Shown piece by piece: positions 16,951-26,064 of a stretch of DNA of 64,000 nucleotides; the first letter of the stretch is position 1, and each line of letters starts with the position of its first letter. A model generated the notes under the pieces. The model was given only the letters and a program-made list of their open reading frames with translations, did no database searches and was not told where the DNA came from. The position numbers and the translations under genes were made by a program. Origin of the DNA: Halomonas cerina (GTDB lineage: Bacteria > Pseudomonadota > Gammaproteobacteria > Pseudomonadales > Halomonadaceae); assembly GCF_014192215.1 (NCBI RefSeq), contig NZ_JACHXP010000002.1, forward strand, positions 248,001 to 312,000, in the 5' to 3' direction.

Positions 16951-18279
16951 ATGAGATACGCATCCCGGGCATCTGATATCAATAGTCTTCGCGGTGGGCT
17001 GAAACATATCCATGGTATCGGCACCCTGGAGCTATGTGCGATCACCCTGTTCATCTACCTGTATGTGCTCAGCCCGTATTTCGATGTCGGCGGCCTGGTG
17101 ATACATGGCGGCATGCTGGCCATGCTCATGTTCTTCGGGGCCCACCCCGTGCTCCCCTTGAAGGCCATCCAGCAGCGGGCCATGGTTCTGACGCTCATCG
17201 GATTCTGTCTGTTTGCAGCCTATAACTTGCTGGTCTCCATCTTCTATAGTCATATCTTCAGTACCACCTACCTGACCTACACCATTCAGCTTGTCTTCTA
17301 TGTCCTGCTTGGGTTTTCCATCGGCCTGTACATGAACGAGAAGGGGATGGACCTGGACCAGACCTTGACCTTGTTCTTCCGCTTGACCGTATTCGTGGTC
17401 TTCGTCAATGCGGTAATCGTACTGCTGGAGTATTTCTTCCCGCCCGTCAGGACCTTCATCGAGTCCTTCCTCTACTTGGCCGATGATTCCAATATCGACT
17501 ATCTGACCCGTGAGTTTCGCCTGCGCGGCATTGCGTCCGGGGGGGCGGCGAACCTGTCGCTGTTCCATGGGGCGACCCTCGTATTGCTTCAGGCCCTGTA
17601 CATCAAGAAGAAAGTCGGTTTCGGCTTCTTTGCCGTGGCGACGGCGATCATCTTCACGTCCCTGCTGTTCATTGGCAGGACAGGAATCCTGGTGGGCCTC
17701 ATCGGCACGCTCCTGTTCCACGCCCTCAATCTCGCCTTCTCGAAGGAAACATTATCTTTGAGGCGGGTATTGCTTTACATCAGTCTTGTGCTCCTGGTGG
17801 TGATGGCGCCCGCCGTCTTCTCCATGCTGTTCCCCGATAGCCTGCTGGGCTACTCCCTCAGCTTCTTCTACGAGGGCACCCAAGGGTTACAGGAGGAAGG
17901 CACCGTCGGCTCGGTCCTTAGCATGTTCCAGATGTCCACGGAGTGGCAAAAGCTGATGTTCGGCATCGGCACACATTCCGGAGGGTTTGAATTCGGTGGC
18001 CGCTCGGATTCCGGCTACATGAAGATGTTCACGGCACTGGGTATTCCCATGGCCATCATGTTCTATGTGTTCCTCCTGCTGCTTGCCCGGCATGTCCTGA
18101 CGATGACCCATTACAAGAGCCTGTGGATCGTCTTCCTGGCGGTGATGTTCATCGCCGAGATCAAGGAACCGTTCATCTTCAAGGGCTACAGCGCGCGTCT
18201 GCTCTGGCTGGTGATCGGGATCGGCCTCTGTTATAGCCTCAGCTCACCGTTTTCCGACGACTCCCGCACGAGGCGGTAG
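16951..18279 (+). CDS. Wzy-like O-antigen/EPS polymerase
   Basis: A membrane protein of 442 residues from the ATG at 16951. A longer frame beginning at 16861 starts inside the interspersed repeat and is not preferred. It has about eleven hydrophobic segments and a large loop around residues 290-350 (SYSLSFFYEGTQGLQEEGTV, then FGIGTHSGGFEFGGRSDSGY) typical of Wzy/WaaL polymerase-ligases. Such proteins join undecaprenyl-linked repeat units in the periplasm. The overall length and GT-rich context support polymerase rather than ligase. The last bases of the gene overlap an 11/12 match to the ops element. Confidence 0.8.
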   Translation: MRYASRASDINSLRGGLKHIHGIGTLELCAITLFIYLYVLSPYFDVGGLVIHGGMLAMLMFFGAHPVLPLKAIQQRAMVLTLIGFCLFAAYNLLVSIFYSHIFSTTYLTYTIQLVFYVLLGFSIGLYMNEKGMDLDQTLTLFFRLTVFVVFVNAVIVLLEYFFPPVRTFIESFLYLADDSNIDYLTREFRLRGIASGGAANLSLFHGATLVLLQALYIKKKVGFGFFAVATAIIFTSLLFIGRTGILVGLIGTLLFHALNLAFSKETLSLRRVLLYISLVLLVVMAPAVFSMLFPDSLLGYSLSFFYEGTQGLQEEGTVGSVLSMFQMSTEWQKLMFGIGTHSGGFEFGGRSDSGYMKMFTALGIPMAIMFYVFLLLLARHVLTMTHYKSLWIVFLAVMFIAEIKEPFIFKGYSARLLWLVIGIGLCYSLSSPFSDDSRTRR

Positions 18280-18376
18280 CGAGGCGTCTGATCTCGTCAA
18301 GCCAGGTATCGAGCCTCAGGTAATACAACAGACGTCATAGAGTGCGCGTTATACAACAACCATCGGGAGGTGGAGC

Positions 18377-19336
18377 TTGGATCCCTTTATCAGCGTGGTC
18401 ATTCCCGTCTATAACAAGGTGCAGTACATTGATCGTGCCGTCACCTCAGTCCTGGCGCAGTCTTACCCCAACTTCGAGCTGCTACTAATCGACGATGCCT
18501 CCACCGACGGCAGCCCGGAGAAGATACGGCGCTACACCGATGGCCGCATCCGCGTGCTGTCACGCACCGAGCCGGGGCCGGGGGGGTACGCGGCCAGGAA
18601 CCTGGGGATTCGCGAGGCCAGAGGGACCTGGGTCGCGTTTCTCGATGCCGACGACAGCTGGATGCCCGACCACCTGGAGCATGCGGTCAAGCTCATTGAA
18701 CGCCACCCAGGGATCCCGGTCGTCAGCAGCGCCCGTCTCTCCAGTACGGCCGGCAAGGAAACGCTGGATCCCTTCGCCCGGCGGTATCGGGAAGGCGGCG
18801 AACAGATACTGGGCCTTGCCGACTACTTGCGCGAGGCCTGCGAGGGCCGGCGGGCCATCGGGCCCAACTCGGTGCTGATCCACCGCGAGAGCCTGCCCGA
18901 CCCCTATGTCTTCCCGGAAGGTCGCACCCAGCGTTCCGGTGACCTCTATGCCTGGGTCGCATTGATGGCGCGGTTGAAGACCCTGGTATGGTCCCCCCAT
19001 GTGGCCTCCGTTTCCTATCGTGACGTGGTGGGCGTCTCGCGTACCTCGTCGCCCTCCATCCAGCTGTTTCGCGACATGGTCTCGGAACTGGCCCCCACCG
19101 CCAACCGGGAGGAAACGCTCCAGCTCAAGCGCTATGCCAACCAGATGATCAAGTACGCCTGGCTGCAGAACCGGCGCAACCGGGTCGCCGTGCCACTCTC
19201 CCTGCTGCCGTCTGCGTTCTTCTGGAAGCACGACATGACGTACTGCCTGAAATGGAGTGCGATTTCCCTGGTTCCGGTTGGCATCCTGGAATATCTGCAT
19301 AAGCGCGTGTCACCCATCACGCGTGCCAATGCCTGA
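18377..19336 (+). CDS. family 2 glycosyltransferase
   Basis: A 319-residue GT2 enzyme. The start is a TTG at 18377 behind a strong GGAGGTGG, making an unusual start well supported. The motifs run PFISVVIPVYNKVQYIDRAV, LLLIDDASTDGSPEKI, AARNLGIREARG and FLDADDSWMPDHLEH with the metal-binding DAD. The C-terminal half carries basic residues and no clear membrane span. It likely adds one sugar of the repeat unit at the cytosolic membrane face. A GC-rich gene like its neighbours, separated from the polymerase by 97 bases. Confidence 0.85.
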   Translation: MDPFISVVIPVYNKVQYIDRAVTSVLAQSYPNFELLLIDDASTDGSPEKIRRYTDGRIRVLSRTEPGPGGYAARNLGIREARGTWVAFLDADDSWMPDHLEHAVKLIERHPGIPVVSSARLSSTAGKETLDPFARRYREGGEQILGLADYLREACEGRRAIGPNSVLIHRESLPDPYVFPEGRTQRSGDLYAWVALMARLKTLVWSPHVASVSYRDVVGVSRTSSPSIQLFRDMVSELAPTANREETLQLKRYANQMIKYAWLQNRRNRVAVPLSLLPSAFFWKHDMTYCLKWSAISLVPVGILEYLHKRVSPITRANA

Positions 19337-19412
19337 GCGCCGGACCGTGCGCTCCCACGACGTCACCGCTTTTACATCGATCGGCGAAGCACCTTTTATT
19401 GAGGGAATGGCA

Positions 19413-20282
19413 ATGCAAGACCTATATACGATGATGCCCGCGGCATTTCGGGAAAGGGCGGTATTCCTGATTCGTGCGGGTTACCTGCCGCGTTTCGCCA
19501 AACCCACGACCTATAATCAGAAGATTAACTATCGAAAGCTTCACTGGAAGAACCCGCTGTTCGTGACCTGCTCGGACAAGATCGCGGTGAAGGAGCACGT
19601 GGCCAAGGCGGTAGGCGGTGATTATGTCATCGATAGTGTCTTTACCGGCAGCCGGATCACCCTCAAGGACCTGCAATCCCTGGTGCATGCCCATGGCGGC
19701 CTCGTGGTCAAGGCCAATCATGACTCCGGACCCGTGCACTTCGTCTCCCCCCAGGACAGCCCCGCGCAACTCGAAGCCGTCTGCCAGGGCGTCAACCATC
19801 AGCTCACCCTCGACTATGGCAAGCGAAAGCAGGAAACCTGGTATAGCCATGTCACGCCGGGCGTGTTGGTGGAAAAGAAGCTGGCCACCCCGGACGGAGC
19901 CGATCTGTGGGATTACAAGTTTCACGTGTTCGGCGGGGCGGAGCAGGGCGACCCTTCCATCGTCCTGCATGTCGATTATGACCGCTACACCGCACATCAC
20001 CGGTCGTTCTATGACGAGGACCTGAACTGGTTACCCTTCTCGATGAAGTACCCGACCCTCAAGACGCGCATCGACCGGCCGCAGAACTACGATCGGATGC
20101 TCGACGTCGTCAAGACACTGGCGCGGCCCTTTTCGTATGCCCGTGTCGATCTCTACAACGTCGAGGGAAAGATCTATTTCGGCGAAATTACCTTCGCGCA
20201 TGGCGCCGGCCGACAGAAGTTTTCCTCCATTAGCTATGACAAATGGATGGGCGATCTCTGGAAGGGCGATCCAGCGACCTGA
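19413..20282 (+). CDS. TupA-like ATP-grasp protein
   Basis: A protein of about 289 residues from ATG 19413, six bases after GAGGGA. Longer in-frame starts reach back into the GT2 gene. The sequence matches the TupA-like ATP-grasp group: an N-terminal FRERAVFLIRAGYLPRF and PTTYNQKINYRK, a CSDKIAVKEHV segment, LVVKANHDSGPV, and a late VDLYNVEGKIYFGEITFAHGAG carrying the metal-binding acidic residue. TupA adds an amino acid (glutamate) in Bacillus teichuronopeptide. Here it may attach an amino acid or similar group to a sugar of the polysaccharide, an inference from the family. Confidence 0.75.
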   Translation: MQDLYTMMPAAFRERAVFLIRAGYLPRFAKPTTYNQKINYRKLHWKNPLFVTCSDKIAVKEHVAKAVGGDYVIDSVFTGSRITLKDLQSLVHAHGGLVVKANHDSGPVHFVSPQDSPAQLEAVCQGVNHQLTLDYGKRKQETWYSHVTPGVLVEKKLATPDGADLWDYKFHVFGGAEQGDPSIVLHVDYDRYTAHHRSFYDEDLNWLPFSMKYPTLKTRIDRPQNYDRMLDVVKTLARPFSYARVDLYNVEGKIYFGEITFAHGAGRQKFSSISYDKWMGDLWKGDPAT

Positions 20283-20408
20283 TCAAGTGCATCGCGTCCC
20301 TTTTCACAACGTTGCAGGTGGGTCGGCTTGTCCGGGGGCAAGCCCCGACGTGTCGCCCCCTCCGGCGGTTAGTAAGAAGCCTTAACAAGCATACGACCGG
20401 GTACCAGC

Positions 20409-21683
20409 ATGCATATCGTCCATATCATCACGAGCCTAGGGCACGGCGGAGCCCAGTCAGCGCTGTGCCGATTGTGTCTCAATGATCGCAACAATCGGCA
20501 TACCATCATCGCGATGATCGAGGGGGGCAGGCATGAGCCGGAACTGAGAGAGCACGGCATTGAGATCCTAGGCCTGGGCATACGTCGGCAACGCGACGTG
20601 ATGGCCGGCAGCCTGAGGCTCTGGACACTGCTACGCCGCTACCGGCCCGATGTGGTCCAGACCTGGATGTATCATCCTGACCTGATCGGCGGGATCGTCG
20701 CCCGGCTGGCCGGCCTTCGCCATGTCTGCTGGGGCATCCGGCACTCCTCGCTGGAGCCCGGGCACAGTGCGCGATCCACCATCATGATCGCCAAGGCCTG
20801 CGCCTGGCTATCCCGCTGGGTGCCCGAGCGGGTCGTATGCTGTGCCCATCAGGCGGCCGAGGTCCATCATGCGCTGGGCTATGATCGCCGCAAGAGTGTC
20901 GTGATCTCCAATGGCTATGACCTGTCCAGCTTCTATCCTCGTGCTTCTTGTCTTCCGCCGTCCCCTTCCCGGGCGATGCCCGATGACCCTTCGCTGACCG
21001 GCGTCGAGGCTCGCCTCGGAGAGCGCCTCGGCCGGGCGACCGGCATGCCGGAACTGGACGACGGGATGCCGGTGCTGGACGCGGAGGTACCGGTCCAGGA
21101 CATTCCGACGCCGGGCAACAGCGTTCCGGTAGTCGGCATGGTGGGGCGTTTCAATCCGCAAAAAGATCATGAAGGCCTGTTGCGGGCGCTGGCCATCGTC
21201 AAGCGACGCGGCCACGACTTCCGCTGCCGCCTGATCGGCCCCGAGATCGATGAGCACAATCCCCGTCTCCTGGCATGGCTGCGCACCGGCGACCTTCATG
21301 ATCGGGTCGAGCTGCTGGGGGCGCGGGCCGATATTGCGGAACTCATGAATGGCCTGGACCTGCACATCCTGTCCAGCGCCTTCGGCGAAGGCTTTCCCAA
21401 CGTGATCGCCGAGGCGATGGCCTGCGGCACGCCCTGTGTGGCCACCGACGTGGGGGACACCGCCCTGATCATCGGCGAGACGGGCTGGGTCGTTCCCCCC
21501 CGGGAGAGTGAACGACTGGCGGAGGCGATCATCGAGGCTCTGATGGAGCGTAAGGCCCATCCGCATCGGTGGGCCCAGCGACAGCACGCCGCGGTCGAAC
21601 GGATTCGTGCCAACTTCACCATCGACAGGATGGTCGAGGGCTTCGATCACGTCTGGAAGGAATGCCTACAAGGCAGGGATTGA
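20409..21683 (+). CDS. family 4 (GT-B) glycosyltransferase with linker insertion
   Basis: A 424-residue GT-B enzyme. The N-terminal domain starts HIVHIITSLGHGGAQSALCRL and includes VQTWMYHPDLIGGIVARLAGL. The C-terminal domain has VGMVGRFNPQKDHEGLLRAL and the donor-site motif FGEGFPNVIAEAMACGTPCVATDVGD. Between the domains, residues ~178-236 form a proline-, glycine- and methionine-rich stretch (for example MPELDDGMPVLDAEVPVQDI) not expected in this family, probably an expanded loop. The enzyme is likely cytosolic and part of repeat-unit assembly. The next gene follows after one base. Confidence 0.85.
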   Translation: MHIVHIITSLGHGGAQSALCRLCLNDRNNRHTIIAMIEGGRHEPELREHGIEILGLGIRRQRDVMAGSLRLWTLLRRYRPDVVQTWMYHPDLIGGIVARLAGLRHVCWGIRHSSLEPGHSARSTIMIAKACAWLSRWVPERVVCCAHQAAEVHHALGYDRRKSVVISNGYDLSSFYPRASCLPPSPSRAMPDDPSLTGVEARLGERLGRATGMPELDDGMPVLDAEVPVQDIPTPGNSVPVVGMVGRFNPQKDHEGLLRALAIVKRRGHDFRCRLIGPEIDEHNPRLLAWLRTGDLHDRVELLGARADIAELMNGLDLHILSSAFGEGFPNVIAEAMACGTPCVATDVGDTALIIGETGWVVPPRESERLAEAIIEALMERKAHPHRWAQRQHAAVERIRANFTIDRMVEGFDHVWKECLQGRD

Positions 21684-21684
21684 T

Positions 21685-22812
21685 ATGCGCTTTCTGATCA
21701 TCGCGGGCTCACCCTGGTCCCTGGTTCACTTTCGGGGCCATCTCATCGAGGCGCTCCTCAAGTCGGGGATCGAGGTCCATGCGGCTGCCCCGGACCTCAG
21801 CGCGGAAAGCCAGGTCCGAGACCGGCTCGAAGCCATGGGGGCACGGGTGCACGACATCTACCTCAAGCGCACCGGCACCAACCCACTGGATGATGCCAGG
21901 ACACTATGGGCGCTGCTTCGACTGATTCGCCGGGTCGGGCCCCATTACGTGCTGGGCTATACCATCAAGCCGGTGATCTTCGGCTCGCTGGCCGCTACCT
22001 GGACCCGTCGGCCCAGGCGCTATGCCCTGATCACCGGGCTGGGCTACTCGTTTTCGGACGAACAGGGCGATCGCCAGCAGCGCTGGGTCCGTCGGATCGC
22101 CGTGGCCCTGTACAAGCTGTCGTTACGTTACAGCCACAAGGTCTTCTTCCAGAACCCCGACGACCAGGCGCTGTTCCGAAGCCATGGCATCCTCGGCAGC
22201 ACCACGCCCTCGGTGGTGGTGAACGGCTCAGGGGTCGACACGGACTACTTCGCACCCCAGCCCTACCCGCCGGTCCCCGATTTCCTGCTCATCGCCCGGC
22301 TGTTGGCGGACAAGGGCGTCAGGCAATTTGCCGAGGCGGCCTACCGGCTGAAGGCGGACTTCCCCGAGGCCACCTTCACCCTGGTCGGTGACTTGGATGC
22401 CAATCCCAACTCGATCACGCGGGAAGAGCTCGACCGCTGGGTCGAGGACGGCGTCATCCGCTATCTCGGTCATCAGTCGGATGTGCGGGCGGCCTTCGCC
22501 AGCTCTAGCGTGTTCGTCCTGCCGACCTTCTATCGGGAAGGGGTACCGCGCACCATCCTCGAGGCCCTGTCGATGGGACGGCCGATCATCACCACCGACA
22601 CGCCCGGCTGTCGCGAGACCGTCATCGAGGGAGAGAACGGTTACCTGGTGCCTGCCCGGGATGTCGATGAGCTGAGCCAGGCCATGCGCTCCTTCCTGGA
22701 ACGCCCGGAGCTCGTGGCGCTGATGGGACAGCGCTCTCGGGAGTTGGCCCTGCAGAAGTACGACGTGCACAAGGTCAATGCCGTCATGCTTAAGGAAATG
22801 GGGGTGCCGTGA
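21685..22812 (+). CDS. family 4 glycosyltransferase (PglA-like)
   Basis: A 375-residue GT-B enzyme starting MRFLIIAGSPWSLVHFRGHL, followed by YVLGYTIKPVIFGSLAA and GLGYSFSD. The latter motifs are typical of the PglA/WbpX-like group that acts early on polyprenyl-diphosphate-linked amino sugars. The C-terminal half has FLLIARLLADKGVRQFAEA, VLPTFYREGVPRTILEAL and MGRPIITTDTPGCRE. Its gene directly precedes, with a 4-base overlap, the PglC-like initiating transferase. So it probably adds the second sugar on the bacillosamine-type lipid carrier, by analogy with Campylobacter PglA. Confidence 0.85.
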   Translation: MRFLIIAGSPWSLVHFRGHLIEALLKSGIEVHAAAPDLSAESQVRDRLEAMGARVHDIYLKRTGTNPLDDARTLWALLRLIRRVGPHYVLGYTIKPVIFGSLAATWTRRPRRYALITGLGYSFSDEQGDRQQRWVRRIAVALYKLSLRYSHKVFFQNPDDQALFRSHGILGSTTPSVVVNGSGVDTDYFAPQPYPPVPDFLLIARLLADKGVRQFAEAAYRLKADFPEATFTLVGDLDANPNSITREELDRWVEDGVIRYLGHQSDVRAAFASSSVFVLPTFYREGVPRTILEALSMGRPIITTDTPGCRETVIEGENGYLVPARDVDELSQAMRSFLERPELVALMGQRSRELALQKYDVHKVNAVMLKEMGVP

Positions 22813-23414
22813 GCAAGCGCTTCATGGATCTGGGGGTCTCGGCCCTGTTGCTGGTGCTGCTGTCGCCGCTGATCCTGATCACGGCATTGCTCATCCGCTT
22901 CAAGCTCGGCTCGCCGGTGCTGTTCCGCCAGCAGCGACCCGGCTTGCATGGCCGGGCGTTCACGATGATCAAGTTTCGTACCATGCGCAACAGCACGGAC
23001 GCGCACGGCAGGCTCCTGCCCACCGACCAACGGATGACACGCCTGGGGGCGATGCTGCGTTCGACCAGCCTGGATGAGCTTCCCGAGCTCTGGAACGTGC
23101 TCAAGGGGGACATGAGCCTGGTCGGCCCCAGGCCGCTGCTCATGGACTACCTGCCCCTCTACAGCGCCGAACAGTTCCGCCGCCATGAAGTGCGTCCCGG
23201 CATCACCGGCTGGGCCCAGGTCCAGGGCCGTAACGCCCTGTCCTGGGAAGACAAGTTCCGCCACGACGTCTGGTATGTCGACCATGCCTCGCTGTGGCTG
23301 GACCTGAAGATCCTGCTGCTGACGGTCAAGAAGGTCGTGGCGCGGGAAGGCATCGCCGCCAGCGGCCACGTCAGCATGCCGCCGTTTCGCGGCAGCCAGT
23401 CCCGAGAGCGCTAG
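22809..23414 (+). CDS. PglC-like initiating sugar-phosphate transferase
   Basis: A 201-residue monotopic transferase starting with GTG in a GTGA overlap with the preceding stop. It contains one N-terminal hydrophobic hairpin (MDLGVSALLLVLLSPLILIT), then VLFRQQRPGLHG, FTMIKFRTMRN, the conserved STSLDELPELWNVLKGDMSLVGPRPLL and HEVRPGITGWAQVQGRN. This short form, without the long N-terminal domain of WbaP, is the PglC/WcaJ-core type that transfers a phospho-sugar to undecaprenyl phosphate. With aminotransferase, acetyltransferase and dehydratase genes near, UDP-diNAc-bacillosamine is the likely donor (inference). Confidence 0.9.
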   Translation: MSKRFMDLGVSALLLVLLSPLILITALLIRFKLGSPVLFRQQRPGLHGRAFTMIKFRTMRNSTDAHGRLLPTDQRMTRLGAMLRSTSLDELPELWNVLKGDMSLVGPRPLLMDYLPLYSAEQFRRHEVRPGITGWAQVQGRNALSWEDKFRHDVWYVDHASLWLDLKILLLTVKKVVAREGIAASGHVSMPPFRGSQSRER

Positions 23415-23540
23415 AACCCCCATCAACTGATTCGCTGTCCGTTCCCGGGCTATTGCAGTTGCGTTGTCCCCGGCGCCCCTCGTCATGTTCAACTGCGATT
23501 GCCCCGCTGTCCGTCCCCTGTTGTCGTGCCCAGGAGGGCA

Positions 23541-24722
23541 ATGTCCATGTTGAACACGCCGTTTTCGCCCTGGCCATGCTACAGCTTCGAGGAGATCGAG
23601 GCGGTGGAGCGGGTTCTGCTGTCCAACCGGGTCAACTACTGGACCGGTGACGAGGGGCGCGCCTTCGAGCAGGAGTTCGCCTCGGCCATGGGCTGCGAAT
23701 ATGCCATCGCGGTGGCCAATGGCACGGTCGCCCTGGAACTGGCCCTGCGTGGCCTGGGCATCGGGCCGGGGGATGAGGTCATCGTGACCTCGCGCACCTT
23801 CGTGGCCTCGGCCTCGAGCATCGTCGCCGTCGGCGCCACGCCGGTCTTCGCCGATGTGGATCGCCACTCACAGAACCTCACCCCGGCGACGGTGGCCGGC
23901 CATATCACGCCTAACACCCGGGCCATCATCGCCGTGCATCTGGCCGGCTGGCCGTGCGACATGGATGGCCTGATGGCCTTCTCGCGCAGCGGCATCCACA
24001 TCATCGAGGATTGCGCCCAGGCCCATGGCGCTCGCTATCGCGGCCGCAGCGTCGGCACGCTGGGCAAGGTGGGCTGCTGGTCGTTCTGTCAGGACAAGAT
24101 CATGACCACCGGGGGGGAAGGGGGCATGGTCACCACCAATGACCCCGAGCTGTGGCGGCGGATGTGGGCCTACAAGGATCATGGCAAGAGCTGGCACGCC
24201 GTCCATGAGCAGTCCCATCCTCCGGGGTTTCGCTGGCTGCACCATGCCATTGGCACCAACTGGCGGCTTACCGAGATGCAGGCGGCCATCGGGCGGGTCC
24301 AACTGCATCGCCTGCCCAGTTGGTCCGCCCGGCGTCGGGCCTATGCCGAGCGAATCTGGGCGGCCGCCCGGGCCTGTCCGGGGCTGCGCGTGCCGAGTCT
24401 CCCGGCGCATATCGAACACGCCGCCTACAAGTGCTACGTCTTCGTCGAACCGCCGCAACTGGCGGCCGACTGGAGCCGCGACCGGATCATCGCCGAGCTC
24501 AACGCCCACGGCGTGCCCTGCTACAGTGGCTCCTGCTCGGAGATCTACCTCGAGAAGGCCTTCGAGGCCACCGGCTGGCAGCCGCCGGCGCGGCTGCCCG
24601 TGGCCAGGGAGCTGGGCGAGACCAGCCTGATGTTCCTGTGCCATCCCACCCTCACCGACGAGGAGATCGCACGCACCTGTGACGCCCTGGCCGAGGTGAT
24701 GGCCCAGGCCACGGGGACTTAA
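23541..24722 (+). CDS. DegT/DnrJ/EryC1 sugar aminotransferase (PglE-like)
   Basis: A 393-residue PLP-dependent aminotransferase started at the ATG after CAGGAGGG. Motifs are AIAVANGTVALELALRGLGI, the PLP-contacting IEDCAQAHGARYRGR, and WSFCQDKIMTTGGEGGM with the Schiff-base lysine in the QDK motif. Typical family size is 370-400 residues. In bacillosamine synthesis, PglE aminates the 4-keto sugar made by PglF. The partner acetyltransferase and dehydratase lie at 26279 and 27026. It could also serve another 4-amino-4,6-dideoxy sugar. Expected in the cytosol. Confidence 0.88.
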   Translation: MSMLNTPFSPWPCYSFEEIEAVERVLLSNRVNYWTGDEGRAFEQEFASAMGCEYAIAVANGTVALELALRGLGIGPGDEVIVTSRTFVASASSIVAVGATPVFADVDRHSQNLTPATVAGHITPNTRAIIAVHLAGWPCDMDGLMAFSRSGIHIIEDCAQAHGARYRGRSVGTLGKVGCWSFCQDKIMTTGGEGGMVTTNDPELWRRMWAYKDHGKSWHAVHEQSHPPGFRWLHHAIGTNWRLTEMQAAIGRVQLHRLPSWSARRRAYAERIWAAARACPGLRVPSLPAHIEHAAYKCYVFVEPPQLAADWSRDRIIAELNAHGVPCYSGSCSEIYLEKAFEATGWQPPARLPVARELGETSLMFLCHPTLTDEEIARTCDALAEVMAQATGT

Positions 24723-24731
24723 GCCGGCATC

Positions 24732-25517
24732 ATGTACGCCCAACTCAAGAGCCTGGTCGCCACCTTCGCCGCGCCGTTGCCGCTGTTTCTGGCGCTGCTG
24801 TGCCTGGCGGGCTTGCTGGCGCTGCTGGGTCGCCGCCGCGGGGGGCTGGGCGTGGCCATGCTGGCCATCCTGGCGCTGTTGCTGGCGGCTTGGGCCCCGG
24901 TCGCCGATCGCTTGCTGATGCCGCTGGAGACCCGCTATCCCCCCGTGATCACGCCGACTGACGGTGATATCGAGGCCATCGTGGTGCTAGGCGGGGGATG
25001 GCAGGCGCAGGGCCCGGGCTCGGTCATCTCGCGGCTCAACGAGAGCTCGCTGTCGCGACTCGTCGAGGGGATTCGCCTGTGGCGGTTGCGCCCCGACGCC
25101 TGGCTGGTGGTCAGCGGTGGCACGCGAGACCCACAGGGCCAGCCCGTCGCCGGGGCCTATGCCGACGCGGCCCGCGGGCTCGGGGTGCCGGCCGAGCGAC
25201 TCGTCGTGCTGGATAGGCCGGCCGATACCGCCCAGGAGGCCTATGCCGTCCGCCATGCCCTGGGCGAGTCGACGGCAGGGGAGGACAGCCGGCTGCTTCT
25301 GGTGACCTCCGCCTCCCATATGCCCCGGGCGATGCGCCACTTCCAGGCAGTGGGGCTGACTCCACAGGCGGCCCCGACGCATCACTTGGTCACGCCGTCC
25401 GGCGTATCATGGGACTTGGGCGACTGGGTGCCGTCCGCGCAGCAGCTGAGCAAGACCGAACGTGCCCTTCACGAATATCTGGGGCTGCTGGCGCTCGAGT
25501 GGGATCACCGGCGATAG
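24732..25517 (+). CDS. YdcF/ElyC/SanA family (DUF218) membrane protein
   Basis: A 261-residue protein with two N-terminal membrane helices (LPLFLALLCLAGLLALLG and VAMLAILALLLAAWAPV) and a C-terminal DUF218 domain. The domain opens IEAIVVLGGGWQAQGP and runs through DAWLVVSGGTRDPQGQPV, DTAQEAYAV and VTSASHMPRAMRHF, which are the standard motifs. ElyC in E. coli affects envelope biogenesis and undecaprenyl-phosphate metabolism. Placement after the initiating transferase and aminotransferase suggests a role in lipid-carrier or envelope homeostasis, though the biochemical activity is unknown. It is followed by a strong hairpin at 25545. Confidence 0.85.
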   Translation: MYAQLKSLVATFAAPLPLFLALLCLAGLLALLGRRRGGLGVAMLAILALLLAAWAPVADRLLMPLETRYPPVITPTDGDIEAIVVLGGGWQAQGPGSVISRLNESSLSRLVEGIRLWRLRPDAWLVVSGGTRDPQGQPVAGAYADAARGLGVPAERLVVLDRPADTAQEAYAVRHALGESTAGEDSRLLLVTSASHMPRAMRHFQAVGLTPQAAPTHHLVTPSGVSWDLGDWVPSAQQLSKTERALHEYLGLLALEWDHRR

Positions 25518-25544
25518 GCTAACGCCACCTCACTCAGTCCCGAG

Positions 25545-25589
25545 ACAGAACGCAAGATGCCGCCAACAGGGCGGCATCTTGCGTTCTGT
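25545..25589 (+). terminator. 20-bp perfect hairpin after the ydcF-like gene
   Basis: The 20 bases at 25545-25564 are the exact reverse complement of 25570-25589, with a five-base loop AACAG. It lies 27 bases after the ydcF-like stop and probably ends the first operon. No T-run follows, so Rho or structure-only termination must be assumed. Confidence 0.65.
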
Positions 25590-25893
25590 GCCAGCGAGTC
25601 GTGTAATTTGCTTCTGTCTAAGTAAATCTGGTCCTGCCGAAGTAAACATGGATAGGCGTGAATAAGCTTGTGTCATACCCCTATCATTGACTAATCTATG
25701 CTGAATTTAACGGTCATGATGTCGAGTCGAGTTGACCACCGAAGTGACTGCTGTGTGCGACAGGGTACACAGTATGATATTGAAAAAAACATGTAGTCGA
25801 CAGGAGAAAAATCATTACTTTTACTTGCCAGAAAGATGAGTTTTTATACGGCAAGAAAGTCACGAAGGTAATAAGTGGATCACGAAGATAATA

Positions 25894-26064
25894 AGAGCGC
25901 CTTTCCAAACCCCAGCAATAGTGGGCGCCGGGGGCAAGGCGAAGCGAGTGTCCTTTGCCATGGATGGCAAAGGTAGCGCCCAGGGAAGGGTTCACAGCGC
26001 GCTCGCGAAGGCTTGTCGACGGAAAAGCCCATTCTATCCAATGGGTTGTGAAAGAAGTTCTAAG
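25894..26064 (+). repeat. interspersed palindromic repeat, copy 2
   Basis: Same orientation as copy 1 and about 85 percent alike by eye. The central palindrome CCTTTGCCA-TGGA-TGGCAAAGG is intact (25952-25973). The terminal hairpin is CCCATT-CTATCC-AATGGG here, against CCACTC/GAGTGG in copy 1: the stem is kept although its bases changed. Short direct repeats lie on both sides. Confidence 0.85.

Noticed and set aside
18272..18283. GGCGGTAGCGAG, 11/12 match to ops
   Set aside because: It overlaps the stop codon of the wzy-like gene, has a mismatch in the conserved T, and lacks a leader context.
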